From assembly GCA_001804815.1 (NCBI GenBank), contig MHBI01000108.1:40827-104826 (forward strand): a DNA stretch of 64,000 nucleotides. Reading direction: 5' to 3'. This document shows positions 49,287-58,377 of this stretch, one piece after another. Within the stretch, counting starts at the first letter, position 1. Every line of letters starts with the position of its first letter. Under the pieces are notes generated by a model. That model made no database searches. It was not told the origin of the DNA and saw only the letters and a program-made list of their open reading frames with translations. The position numbers were made by a program, and so were the translations under genes. This DNA is from Lentisphaerae bacterium GWF2_50_93 (GTDB lineage: Bacteria > Verrucomicrobiota > Lentisphaeria > Victivallales > GWF2-50-93).

Positions 49287-50363
49287 ATGAGGCGGAGCAA
49301 GCACATCACTGCGGCCGAAAGGCTGATACGGAGGATCCAGAACGGGGACTACTATGTCCGTGGCATCCCCTCCGAACGCGAACTCGCCGAAGAGATAGGC
49401 GTCAGCAGGATGACAGCGCGCAAGGCCGTGAAGAAAGTCCTGGACGATGGGCATCTCTTCCGCCTGCCCAACGGACGCCTGCAGATCCGCAGCGGAAACA
49501 CCAGGCCGCAGATCGCGCTTCTCGCCTCCGCCTATCCTTCGACCGAAACCGAAGGATGGAACATAAACCTGTCAAAACTCTCCAGGGAATTCGATTTCCT
49601 CCTCAGGCCGGTCTACTACTATCATAACGACGACCCGGTCATCAAAAGCACAATAGAACGTTTCGACTGCACTTTCTTCCTGCCGTCATGCCTTCCGGAC
49701 AACCTCATACCCGAACTCAAGAAATGCGGAAAGCCTTTTTTCATACTGAACAGCGACTGGAGCCGCTTCGGCATGCCGTCGATTCTCCTGTTCCCTCCTG
49801 TCTTCGTGAACAAGCTCATGGATCATCTTTCATCACTTGGGCACAGGCGGATCGACTGCCTTAACGTCCAACCCGACACAGGCGTCATATCTGATCGGAT
49901 AGGACAATGGAAATCATGGAACGACGGACATGGATTCAAAGGCAGGCTCTTCAACGAACCGATCGCTCCATATACGGATCCTTATCCTGTTGCCTACAAT
50001 CTGGTCGACCGGCTTATAAGCAGGGGGAAATTCGACACCAAGGCGTTGCTCTGCATCTCTGAACCTGCAGCCCTTGCCGCGATGTGCGCAATGATCGACC
50101 ATGGGATACGACCTGGAAAGGATGTCTCCGTCTGCGTCGCAGGGACAGGCATGCGCCCCGAATCTTTCAGGCCAAGCCTGACTTCGTTGAATGGTGTCGA
50201 TCCCGTACCGTTCCTTGTCACATGCATAAAATGGATACTGAAGAAGAACCGCAGATGGACGGGCCCCCTGCTCCTCCAGCCGGAAAACATCGATGTCAAC
50301 ATACGGCAGTCGACTGTTCCTGAAATTGGAAATATCAATAATTCAAAAACTAAAATTAAATAG
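49287..50363 (+). CDS. GntR/LacI-type transcription regulator (type 2)
   Basis: A 358-residue paralogue close to that at 14710: MRRSKHITAAERLIRRI; GIPSERELAEEIGVSRMTARKAVKKVL; LFRLPNGRL; then LMDHLSSLGHRRIDCLNVQPDTGVISDRIGQWKSW and the sensor C-terminus. The start at 49287 has GGGGAG 5 bases upstream; a longer frame to 49221 lacks one. No pilin follows; instead a secreted GH39-like gene begins 10 bases after the stop. This is the one type 2 regulator coupled to an enzyme rather than a pilin. Confidence 0.92.
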   Translation: MRRSKHITAAERLIRRIQNGDYYVRGIPSERELAEEIGVSRMTARKAVKKVLDDGHLFRLPNGRLQIRSGNTRPQIALLASAYPSTETEGWNINLSKLSREFDFLLRPVYYYHNDDPVIKSTIERFDCTFFLPSCLPDNLIPELKKCGKPFFILNSDWSRFGMPSILLFPPVFVNKLMDHLSSLGHRRIDCLNVQPDTGVISDRIGQWKSWNDGHGFKGRLFNEPIAPYTDPYPVAYNLVDRLISRGKFDTKALLCISEPAALAAMCAMIDHGIRPGKDVSVCVAGTGMRPESFRPSLTSLNGVDPVPFLVTCIKWILKKNRRWTGPLLLQPENIDVNIRQSTVPEIGNINNSKTKIK

Positions 50364-50373
50364 AAGGGGATTT

Positions 50374-52170
50374 ATGAGAAGATCATTTCTGGAGAATTCG
50401 GGCAAGGTATGCCTTGCAGCATTGTTGATCCTGTCTTCCAGCGTTTTTTCCCAGGACACGGCCGCACCTGCTGCGGCACTTGCTCCGAACAACGGCCCTT
50501 TCGGCATCGCCTCAGGTGCGGAATGGTCGAAGGACTACCCGAAATTCAATCCTCTCCTCAACCAGGCCGGCGTGAGATGGCTCCGTTTCTTTCCTGAATG
50601 GCAGACTATCCAGCCTAAGAAAGGGGAATGGAATTTCAAACCGTCGGACGATCTGGTGGCTGACGCAACTAAGAACAACATCCGCATTGCGGGAATCTTC
50701 TGCTTCTTCGCGCCATGGACTTCGGCCGACGGCGGAACGCGCAAAGGCCCGGTGAAGGACATCCAGTATTGGCGCGACTATACGAACGGGCTAATGGCAC
50801 GCTACAAGAATGATATCAAATACTGGGAAGTCTGGAACGAGTTCAACGGAAGTTTCTACCAGGGCATAAACAAGCCGAAGGAGTATGCCGACCTCACTGT
50901 TGCGGCCTACGTCGAGGCCAAGAAAATAAGCCCCGACATCAAGATAGGCATGAGCTGCGCGAATTTCGATATCGGATTTTTTGATGCAGCAATCAAGGCT
51001 GGAGCCGCAGGCCACTTTGATTTCATCGCAGTGCATCCATACGAAAACCTAGGCTCCGTGATGAGCGATGGCGCGGAATCAGGTTTCCTGAGCATGGCCG
51101 AAAGCATCCGCAAAATGCTGAAGGACAACAAGCAGAAAGAGGACATGCCATTGTGGATCACGGAAATAGGCTATCAGGCGCCAATCGCACCTAATCCTGA
51201 AAAGGACGCCCTGCAGGCGGAAGCAATCATCAAGACCTATATACTGTCAGTCGCACAGGGCTTTGAAAAAACATACTGGTTTGAGGCGCGGGGTCCGGCA
51301 TATGGAAAGGGGACTGACCATGGGATCATAAGACCCGACTGGAGCCTCCGTCCCGCATATGATGCGATGAAGACAATGACCGGACTTCTCGGTGAAACGC
51401 CGAAATATCTCGGGTGGCTTAATTTGGAGAAGAACGGATACGGGTTCGTCTTCCAGGGCAAGGATGCGAAGGTGCTGTCCACCTGGTCTCCTCCGGGCGC
51501 GACAAACAAGATCAAGTTCGAGTCTCCTGTAAAGATCACAGACTTGTCAGGGAAGACAACGACACTCGACGCCGGCAAGGAATTCGAACTGACGAGAGTC
51601 CCTGTGTTCATAGTGGATCTGCCGAAGAAAATAACGGATCTTGCGGAAAGCCAGGTCAGGAAGCCCTTCCCATGGGGCACCGACTACAGCAAGGTTGAAG
51701 CCGTCTCATGCAAGCTGGGGGCGGTCAACGAAGACAAGGGCATCAAGCAGAACAGGACAGAGACCACTGCCGTCGAGAATGGTCTTACTGAAACGTGGCG
51801 CCGTTCGAACTTCAAGATCGGCGGGGAAGGACGTTACATCTATTTCCGTGTGGATCCTACGTTTGCATCATTCGGCACCAAGGACCTGGAGATCACTGTT
51901 GTCGTCAAACGCGTCGCTCCTGACAAGAAGGCCGTGATCAGCCTGCTCTACGAATCATTGAAGGGGTACAAGGGAGCCCAGGGCGGCTTCGAGATCCCTG
52001 CTGAAGACCAGTGGCACGAATATACCTGGAAGGTGAACGACGCCAATTTTGTCGGTGGATGGGGATGGAACTTCCGTACCGAGGCGACAGGTTCACCAAG
52101 CGAGTTCTTCATCAAGGAAGCCAGGGTGAAGAAGTCGGCACCGGCAGATGTTCCGGCACAGGCAAAGTAA
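50374..52170 (+). CDS. Secreted GH39-like clan GH-A glycosidase
   Basis: A 598-residue enzyme. Signal peptide about 1-26 (ending VFS). TIM barrel from PFGIASGAEWSKDYPKFN; likely acid/base Glu156 in VWNEF and nucleophile Glu264 in ITEIGY; a beta-domain (about 345-415); a C-terminal beta-sandwich (about 430-585; SLLYESLKGYKGAQGGFEIP then AEDQWHEYTWKV). GH39-like beta-xylosidase/iduronidase folds share this layout; the real substrate is open. The start at 50374 has AAGGGG 5 bases upstream; a longer frame overlaps the regulator. The stop TAA lies in the foot AAGTAACTCGGGC of a REP. Confidence 0.85.
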   Translation: MRRSFLENSGKVCLAALLILSSSVFSQDTAAPAAALAPNNGPFGIASGAEWSKDYPKFNPLLNQAGVRWLRFFPEWQTIQPKKGEWNFKPSDDLVADATKNNIRIAGIFCFFAPWTSADGGTRKGPVKDIQYWRDYTNGLMARYKNDIKYWEVWNEFNGSFYQGINKPKEYADLTVAAYVEAKKISPDIKIGMSCANFDIGFFDAAIKAGAAGHFDFIAVHPYENLGSVMSDGAESGFLSMAESIRKMLKDNKQKEDMPLWITEIGYQAPIAPNPEKDALQAEAIIKTYILSVAQGFEKTYWFEARGPAYGKGTDHGIIRPDWSLRPAYDAMKTMTGLLGETPKYLGWLNLEKNGYGFVFQGKDAKVLSTWSPPGATNKIKFESPVKITDLSGKTTTLDAGKEFELTRVPVFIVDLPKKITDLAESQVRKPFPWGTDYSKVEAVSCKLGAVNEDKGIKQNRTETTAVENGLTETWRRSNFKIGGEGRYIYFRVDPTFASFGTKDLEITVVVKRVAPDKKAVISLLYESLKGYKGAQGGFEIPAEDQWHEYTWKVNDANFVGGWGWNFRTEATGSPSEFFIKEARVKKSAPADVPAQAK

Positions 52171-52250
52171 CTCGGGCATTCCTGCCCGAGAGACACAGGC
52201 AAGATGCCTGTGTTACATTGTTAAAAGAAGCGCTGGCGTCCCGCCGGTAT
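52165..52250. repeat. Three REPs, first supplies a stop codon
   Basis: AAGTAACTCGGGCATTCC then CCCGAG from 52165; ACAGGCAAGATGCCTGT at 52193-52209; GCTGGCGTCCCGCCGGT near 52232. Confidence 0.8.
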
Positions 52251-52296
52251 TCTTGATGTTTTCATAAACTATTACTAAATACAGGAGAAAATCAGA

Positions 52297-54039
52297 ATGA
52301 TCTTCAACTTCAAATATTATCGGATCCTTGTGTCACTCCTTCTGGCTTCATGCATCTGTGTCTCGGCGCAGGAACCTGCGAAGGAACAGGGAGGGGCCAG
52401 TCCTAAGCCGGCTTTGAAGCCGGATCCCGTGATGAGCCCTTTCGGCATCGGCAGCAGCGCCGTGCGGTCAAGGGACCATTCCAAATGGATGCCGCAGATG
52501 GTGGAGATCGGATTGCGCGATCTTCGCAGTTGCACCGGCGGATGGGGCGCGGAACCGGAGAAGCATGGAGAATGGACGTGGACAAGCATGGATGATAAAC
52601 TGACCTATCTGGAAAGCATCGGCGTCACCAGCGGAATGATGTTCAACGGCCTGGCGAAATGGGATACGAAGAGCGTGAAGGGCGGATTGCCTATGAACAG
52701 CCTGCCCGAATGGTCGGAGATGGTAGGGAAAGTCGTGGAGCATACCAAGGGCAGGGTCAAGTATTTCGAGTGCTGGAACGAACCGCCCAACGGCACCAAG
52801 AACGCTCCGGCCTCCGATTATGCCAAGGTCGTGATCGCCACATACGACGCCGCGAAGGCCGCAAACCCCGACGCGCTCGTCGGCATGGCCGCCAAGTCGG
52901 CGCATATATCCTACCTCGACCAGGCAATCAAGGCCGGAGCAAAAGGACACTTCGACTACATCACCCTTCATCCTTATGAGATTTTAGGGACAATCGTGAA
53001 ACATCCCGGCACCGAACCAATGTATATGAGCATCGTCCCCACTGTGAGAAAAATGCTCGCCGCACAGGATCCGACCAAGGTCAACATCCCCATCATCTTA
53101 ACGGAAATAGGATTTGATACCAAGCACGGCAACGACAACCAGACACGGGCAGTGATCATGGCCTACGCCATGGGAATAGCCCAGGGCATCGCCTGCATCC
53201 AATGGTTCGAGGGTATGGACGGAGACAGCGGTCCTCTTGGACTGCTCGACAAAAGTGCCAAACCGCGTCCGGCATATCACGCCCTGGGGCAGCTCGTACA
53301 ACAGCTCGGACGGCATCCCGCCTACATCGGATGGATTCTTCTGAACGAAAAGCACTACGGTTTCATCTTTCAAGGAGTCAAGGGGACAGTCCTTGTCACT
53401 TGGGCTGGAACGTCAAAACCTGAAGAGATTGATTTCGGCCAAAATGTCCAGATCATCGATCCGCCGACAGGGAAATCCACCGAAGCGGCCAAATATAATT
53501 TGAGCATGGCTCCTGTCATCGTCACCGGCATACCAGAGAAGCTGGTTGCCCAGGAGAAGGAGAACAAAGGTAAGCCCTTCCCCTGGGGCGGCGACTACAG
53601 CGACGCGAAATCTGTTTCTGTAACATTTGCCGACAAGTACGTCGAGAAAGGACTGCACACCATGGCTGCCGACACCATCGCCGCCGACGTTGCAGCCTAC
53701 GGTGGCAATGCCCGTGCCGGCGAAGTGCCGAAAGGCGGCAACGTGTTCTACGTCGACCCCAACTTCCTCTCCTACAGCACCGTCCCGATCGAGATCACCG
53801 CAGTCGTCAAGCGCAACGAAAAGAACGATCCGGCCAAGCTGACCCTCGAATACGAGTCGACCACCGGCAACGGCTACAAGAAGCCGGAGCCCTTTGATAT
53901 TCCGGACAACCAGCAATGGCACAACGCGACCTGGAAGATAGATGATGCGCAGTTCGTAGGCACCTGGGCCTTCAACTTCCGTTTCAACTCCGGCAAGTTC
54001 CTCGTCCAAAGCGTGACGGTGACTAAATTGGATAAGTAG
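52297..54039 (+). CDS. Secreted GH39-like clan GH-A glycosidase
   Basis: A 580-residue paralogue of the preceding enzyme. Signal peptide about 1-24 (ending VSA), barrel from SPFGIGSSAVRSRDHSKW, likely acid/base Glu162 in CWNEP, nucleophile Glu270 in LTEIGF, C-terminal beta-sandwich (YESTTGNGYKKPEPFDIP then DNQQWHNATWKI). A Pro/Ala linker (SPKPALKPDP) follows the signal peptide; its DNA contains the palindrome CCGGCTTTGAAGCCGG. AGGAG precedes the ATG by about 9 bases. The last codon AAG and stop TAG are part of a REP foot. Confidence 0.85.
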   Translation: MIFNFKYYRILVSLLLASCICVSAQEPAKEQGGASPKPALKPDPVMSPFGIGSSAVRSRDHSKWMPQMVEIGLRDLRSCTGGWGAEPEKHGEWTWTSMDDKLTYLESIGVTSGMMFNGLAKWDTKSVKGGLPMNSLPEWSEMVGKVVEHTKGRVKYFECWNEPPNGTKNAPASDYAKVVIATYDAAKAANPDALVGMAAKSAHISYLDQAIKAGAKGHFDYITLHPYEILGTIVKHPGTEPMYMSIVPTVRKMLAAQDPTKVNIPIILTEIGFDTKHGNDNQTRAVIMAYAMGIAQGIACIQWFEGMDGDSGPLGLLDKSAKPRPAYHALGQLVQQLGRHPAYIGWILLNEKHYGFIFQGVKGTVLVTWAGTSKPEEIDFGQNVQIIDPPTGKSTEAAKYNLSMAPVIVTGIPEKLVAQEKENKGKPFPWGGDYSDAKSVSVTFADKYVEKGLHTMAADTIAADVAAYGGNARAGEVPKGGNVFYVDPNFLSYSTVPIEITAVVKRNEKNDPAKLTLEYESTTGNGYKKPEPFDIPDNQQWHNATWKIDDAQFVGTWAFNFRFNSGKFLVQSVTVTKLDK

Positions 54040-54103
54040 GACGGGTTTCAACCCGTCAACCGAATTTTGAAAGGGAGCCGTCGGGTTAAAACCCGACATA
54101 CTT
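54036..54103. repeat. REP pair filling the gap from stop to start
   Basis: AGTAGGACGGGTTTCAACCC starts on the upstream stop; the inverted CGTCGGGTTAAAACCCGAC ends ACATACTT directly before the ATG at 54104. No ribosome site lies between. Confidence 0.88.
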
Positions 54104-55498
54104 ATGAAAACCAAACCAAACATAATCTTCATGCTCGCCGATGACATGGGTTATGGCGACATGAGCAAGTTCAACGGCGGGCTCAGCCAGACACCGGTGC
54201 TTGACAGCCTCGCTGATGAAGGCATCTGCCTGACACAGCATTATGCTGCATCGCCTGTCTGCAACCCTTCTCGTGCCAGCCTGCTGACCGGCCGTTATCC
54301 ACATCGCACTGGGAGCATCGACACCTTCGATCATCTCGGAGGGGAAAGACTGTCCCTGCGTGAACGCACGATTGCGGATATTCTCAAGAATTCAGGATAC
54401 TCCACAGGCCTTGTCGGCAAATTCCACAACGGCACGATCGGAGACGAATATCATCCCAACAGGCGCGGCTTCGACGAGTTCTTCGGGTTCCGCGGGGGCT
54501 GGCAGTATTATTTCGAACCTCGCATAGAATGTAACGGAACCCGTGTCGGCAACGACGGTAAGTATCTGACCGATCTTCTGACAGACAAGGCGATAGATTT
54601 TGTAACCCGTCACAAGTCTGAACCGTTCTTTCTGCACCTCGCATACAACTGTCCGCACTTCCCGATTGAAGCGCCGGAGGAGGACATCAGTCCTTTTACT
54701 GGAAGCGGAAAATTCAACAAAGGTGTCAGTACGCTTTACGGCATGATCCGGAACATGGACCGCAACATCGGCCGTCTTCTCGAGGAACTGAAACGCCTCG
54801 GGCTAAGCGACAACACGATCGTAATGTTCACCAGCGACAACGGTCCGGACTTCGGCGGGCACGGTGATCACGATCTCAGACGCTTCAACTGCAATTTCAA
54901 TGGTTCAAAAGGCAACACTTACGAAGGCGGAATACGCCTTCCGATGATCATGCGCTGGCCTGACGGACTTCCCGGAAAGAAAAATATCGACTCCATGATG
55001 CATCTGACAGACTGGCTGCCTACATTGCTTGCGATGGCAGGAGTTGAACTTCCCAAGGACAATCTCCCTCTGGACGGCTGGAACAACTTGCCTGTCCTGC
55101 GCGAAGAAAAGGGAAAAACCAACACCCGTCGTTTCTGGCAGTGGAACCGCTACTATCCATACATTGGCTCAAACGCCGCGATGCGCGACGGCGACTGGAA
55201 GCTGGTGCGCCCATATGCGCCCCAGACATACCGTGACAATGACGGTACGCTGGACCAGCAGTTGCGCCAGAACCCGGAACTTTTCAAGGAGATCCTGCCG
55301 GTGCAGCCGCGTTCCTGGTTCTCATACGGCCCTCCCCTTCCCGCGGAACTTTACAATCTGAAGGATGATCCCGAGGAGAAGAACAATCTTGCTGAGAAGG
55401 AACAGGACAAGCTGAGACAGATGCTCTGCGACCTTGAGAAATGGTTCGAGGAAGTCGAAGCGGACAGGAGACAGTGTGCTGATGCGGTATTAAAATAA
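54104..55498 (+). CDS. Cys-type sulfatase (S1 family)
   Basis: A 464-residue sulfatase: NIIFMLADDMGYGDMSKF (metal Asp pair), CNPSR with formylglycine Cys53, then ASLLTGRYPHRTG, and VMFTSDNGPDFGGHGDHD (late metal Asp-Asn). No signal peptide. The C-terminal subdomain (about 345-464) has DWKLVRPYAPQ and LYNLKDDPEEKNNLAEKE. It is typical of sulfatases of marine or host sulfated glycans. The ATG touches a REP, with GGGAG 27 bases upstream as the only purine site, so translation initiation may be weak or leaderless-like. Confidence 0.93.
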   Translation: MKTKPNIIFMLADDMGYGDMSKFNGGLSQTPVLDSLADEGICLTQHYAASPVCNPSRASLLTGRYPHRTGSIDTFDHLGGERLSLRERTIADILKNSGYSTGLVGKFHNGTIGDEYHPNRRGFDEFFGFRGGWQYYFEPRIECNGTRVGNDGKYLTDLLTDKAIDFVTRHKSEPFFLHLAYNCPHFPIEAPEEDISPFTGSGKFNKGVSTLYGMIRNMDRNIGRLLEELKRLGLSDNTIVMFTSDNGPDFGGHGDHDLRRFNCNFNGSKGNTYEGGIRLPMIMRWPDGLPGKKNIDSMMHLTDWLPTLLAMAGVELPKDNLPLDGWNNLPVLREEKGKTNTRRFWQWNRYYPYIGSNAAMRDGDWKLVRPYAPQTYRDNDGTLDQQLRQNPELFKEILPVQPRSWFSYGPPLPAELYNLKDDPEEKNNLAEKEQDKLRQMLCDLEKWFEEVEADRRQCADAVLK

Positions 55499-55563
55499 GC
55501 AGGACGGGTTTCAACCCGTCAACAGGAATTAAGAAACCGTCGGGTTAAAACCCGACATACTTA
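55499..55563. repeat. REP pair between two sulfatase genes
   Basis: AGCAGGACGGGTTTCAACCC (foot changed to GCAG) follows the stop at once; the inverted CGTCGGGTTAAAACCCGAC copy ends ACATACTT. AAGGA follows it and serves the next gene. Confidence 0.85.
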
Positions 55564-55574
55564 TAAGGAATAAC

Positions 55575-57080
55575 ATGAGCAAGAAGCCCAACATCCTGAT
55601 GATCTGTTCTGACCAGCATACTGCCCGGGTTACGGGCTGCTATGGTGACAACATAATTGAAACCCCGAACCTTGATGCCCTTGCCGCGGAAGGCTGCCGT
55701 TTCGATTCGTTCTACTGCAACAACCCCATCTGCGTTCCTTCGAGGATGAGCTTCATGTCGGGACGCTATTCGTTCAAGTGCGAGTCCTTAGGCAACCAGA
55801 GCGTGCTCGACAGCCGCTATCCGACACTTGCGCATATCGCAGTCAGGGGCGGATACCATTCCGTGCTTTCCGGAAAAATGCACTTCAACGGTCCCGACCA
55901 GAGGCACGGGTTCCTGGAACGCATATTCGGTGAGATGTCGGCGCAGGCGCTCTACAACGGACTGGACCGGCCAAAAAGAGGTATAAGGGCATCTCTAGGC
56001 AACTGTTCAAGACCGGATCCTCTCTATCATGTCGGTCCCGGCAGCAATCCCGTCGTCGACTATGATTCGGGAATCACCAAACGTTCTGTCTCGTGGCTGG
56101 ATAAATACGCGAAGACGAAAGATGCTCCCCCATTCTTCATGGTGACCGGATACCTGCTGCCGCACTGTCCCTACATCGCAAATCCCAAGCTTTTCAAAAA
56201 ATATGAGGCTAAGGTAAAAGCGGTGAAGTTGTCGCGCAACCAGCTTGATTCACTGCACCAGCATCACAAGGATTATAGGAAATACATCCTGCTCGACGAG
56301 ATTCCTGAAAAGAACCTGGACAGGGCGGCAATAGCCTATTATGCGATGGTCGACCAGATGGACCAGAACATAGGGAAGATCATAAATACCCTCAAGAAGA
56401 GCGGACTCTGGGATAACACCATCATAATGTATTTCTCGGATCATGGTGAAATGCTCAACTATCACGGACGCTGGCACAAGGAGTGCTTCTACGAGGATTC
56501 GGTCCGTGTCCCGATGATTGTGCGCCATCCCAAGATGAAACTGCCAAAGACCTCTTCGACTGTCCACTCACTCGTAGATCTGATGCCGACGCTCTGTGAA
56601 CTTGTAGGAGTAAAGCCTCCTCCGGGAATCGATGGCGTTTCAATCCTTCCAACATTGAAAGGCGCGACTCCCGATCTGTCCGCCAAGTCGGAAACATACA
56701 CGTTCTGGGCGACGCACAAGCCCGGCCTGAGCTCCAACCGCATGGTCAGGAAAGGCCCCTGGAAGCTATGCTATTATGGAACCTACGATTCATACCAGCT
56801 ATTCAATCTCGAGAAGGATCCCGAGGAGCACAATGATCTTGCGAAGTCTCCGAAACACAGGTCCATACTGAAGAAGCTCTCGAAACTCATCTTCTCGGAC
56901 GGCTGGTCTGCGAACATCGCGAAGGAAATAGATGAGCGCCTAAAATCCTTCGGCCATCCCGAGAACATGAAGTCCTTCCGCGACATGCTGCACGACGGAG
57001 CCTTGAAAAACGATCCTCTTCCGATCGAGTCCCCCGATTACTGGAAGGAAAGCGAGAAGCTGACTACAGAACTGGAATAA
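55575..57080 (+). CDS. Cys-type sulfatase (S1 family)
   Basis: A 501-residue sulfatase more like the one at 47688 than its neighbour: NILMICSDQHTARVTGCYG, CVPSR with Cys53, then MSFMSGRYS, HLAHIAVRGGYHS-like SGKMHFNG, and IIMYFSDHGEMLNYHGRWHKE, followed by EDSVRVPMIV. No signal peptide. The C-terminal part has KGPWKLCYYGTYDSYQLFNLEKDPEEHNDLAK. AAGGA lies 6 bases before the ATG. Three sulfatases with different neighbours suggest several sulfate positions on the substrate. Confidence 0.93.
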   Translation: MSKKPNILMICSDQHTARVTGCYGDNIIETPNLDALAAEGCRFDSFYCNNPICVPSRMSFMSGRYSFKCESLGNQSVLDSRYPTLAHIAVRGGYHSVLSGKMHFNGPDQRHGFLERIFGEMSAQALYNGLDRPKRGIRASLGNCSRPDPLYHVGPGSNPVVDYDSGITKRSVSWLDKYAKTKDAPPFFMVTGYLLPHCPYIANPKLFKKYEAKVKAVKLSRNQLDSLHQHHKDYRKYILLDEIPEKNLDRAAIAYYAMVDQMDQNIGKIINTLKKSGLWDNTIIMYFSDHGEMLNYHGRWHKECFYEDSVRVPMIVRHPKMKLPKTSSTVHSLVDLMPTLCELVGVKPPPGIDGVSILPTLKGATPDLSAKSETYTFWATHKPGLSSNRMVRKGPWKLCYYGTYDSYQLFNLEKDPEEHNDLAKSPKHRSILKKLSKLIFSDGWSANIAKEIDERLKSFGHPENMKSFRDMLHDGALKNDPLPIESPDYWKESEKLTTELE

Positions 57081-57133
57081 TGCACTTCGCAATATACTTG
57101 CCGGAAACAATGGCTATATTATGGCTCCAATTC

Positions 57134-57233
57134 AAGTAGGGCGGTTTTTAAACCGCCAACTGTTTTTAAATCAACCGTCGGAATAAATTCCAACATACAA
57201 AAGAAACCGTCGGGATGAATCCCGTCATACTAG
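57134..57233. repeat. REP pair plus worn copies
   Basis: AAGTAGGGCGGTTTTTAAACC, CGTCGGAATAAATTCC, and CGTCGGGATGAATCCC; the last ends CATACT before the UroD-like ribosome site GAGGA. Confidence 0.8.
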
Positions 57234-57246
57234 CGAGGAAATTGCT

Positions 57247-58296
57247 ATGTCTCAGACATCGAGAGAGATAGTTAGAAAGGCTCTGAAGTTTGAAAATCCC
57301 GAACGCCTCCCCCGCCAGATATGGCGTCTTCCATGGGCTACCAAGCATATTCCAGAAGCAATGGCCGAAATTGACAGGCGATGGCCAAGCGATATCTCAG
57401 GTCCCTCAAAAGTCTATCAGGATTCAACAAGACATAGGGGGGATCCGTATCTCGTCGGAGAACATGTCGATGACTGGGGCTGCATCTTCGAGAACATCCA
57501 CGAAGGCGTCCACGGGGAAGTGAAGGATCCCATATTGCCAGACGTGAAGGACTGGAAGAGTGTCGTCAAACCTCCATTTGAGATACTGCCGAAAAATATT
57601 TCTGCCGCCAGGGACATCGTCAACCGCTGCTGCGAAACCAGCAATTTCTTCATGATGCCCGGATGCTGTCCGCGCCCCTGGGAGAGATACCAGTTCATCC
57701 GCGGGACCGAGAACGCGATGATGGACATGATGGATCCTGATGCCAACGTCAAAAACCTTCTCAAGATGATACATGAGTTTTTCCTCAGGGAACTGGAGTT
57801 CTGGTGTTCCACAAAAGTCGATACTGTCATGTTCATGGACGACTGGGGTTCGCAGAGACAGCTGCTGCTTCCGCCGTCCGTATGGCGTGAGATCTACAAG
57901 CCTCTCTACAAGGAATACTGCGAAATAGCGCGTGCCTCAGGTAAATTCGTATTCATGCATTCCGACGGATACATTGCCGAGATCTTCGACGACCTGATCG
58001 AAATAGGAGTCAATGCATTGAACTCACAACTGTTCTGCATGGACATTGCCGACCTTGGACGCAGAGGCAAGGGCAAGATAGCATTCTGGGGTGAAATCGA
58101 CCGCCAGCACGTCATGCCTTCAAAGAATCCCGATGATGGAAGACAGGCCGTGCGCATTGTCGCCAAGGAACTCTTCGACCGGAGCGGAGGAGTCTTCGTG
58201 CAGTTCGAGGCGTCTCCGGGCTGCAATCCCGAGACCATGTTCGCCGTACTGGAGGAATGGGATGCAGTCCAGCGTGAAGCCGGAATGAAACCGTAA
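57247..58296 (+). CDS. UroD-like methyltransferase family protein
   Basis: A 349-residue member starting MSQTSREIVRKALKFENPERLPRQ. The metal-site region reads FMHSDGYIAEIFDDLIEIGVNALNSQLFCMD, HSDG in place of HSCG, and IAFWGEIDRQHVMPS follows. A Cys-rich stretch MMPGCCPRPWERYQF (residues about 136-150) is unusual. GAGGA precedes the ATG by 8 bases. It is followed by another member 81 bases on, so the two are probably co-expressed with the sulfatases and GH38. Role in sugar demethylation is only inferred. Confidence 0.82.
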   Translation: MSQTSREIVRKALKFENPERLPRQIWRLPWATKHIPEAMAEIDRRWPSDISGPSKVYQDSTRHRGDPYLVGEHVDDWGCIFENIHEGVHGEVKDPILPDVKDWKSVVKPPFEILPKNISAARDIVNRCCETSNFFMMPGCCPRPWERYQFIRGTENAMMDMMDPDANVKNLLKMIHEFFLRELEFWCSTKVDTVMFMDDWGSQRQLLLPPSVWREIYKPLYKEYCEIARASGKFVFMHSDGYIAEIFDDLIEIGVNALNSQLFCMDIADLGRRGKGKIAFWGEIDRQHVMPSKNPDDGRQAVRIVAKELFDRSGGVFVQFEASPGCNPETMFAVLEEWDAVQREAGMKP

Positions 58297-58301
58297 TAAA
58301 G

Positions 58302-58360
58302 TAACACAGGCGTCCCGCCTGTTGAAAGAAAAAACAGGCGAGACGCCTGTTCTACATTGA
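58302..58360. repeat. Inverted pair, ACAGGCG family
   Basis: AAGTAACACAGGCGTCCC then GCCTGT, and inverted ACAGGCGAGACGCCTGT; lies between the two UroD-like genes. Confidence 0.85.
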
Positions 58361-58377
58361 TATAAAGGAAATCTATT

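Noticed and set aside
52400..52420. REP inside the GH39-like gene (CCGGCTTTGAAGCCGG)
   Set aside because: The palindrome is short, has no GTAG/GGAG foot and sits in a simple Pro-Lys linker, so chance is enough; noted only in the gene entry.
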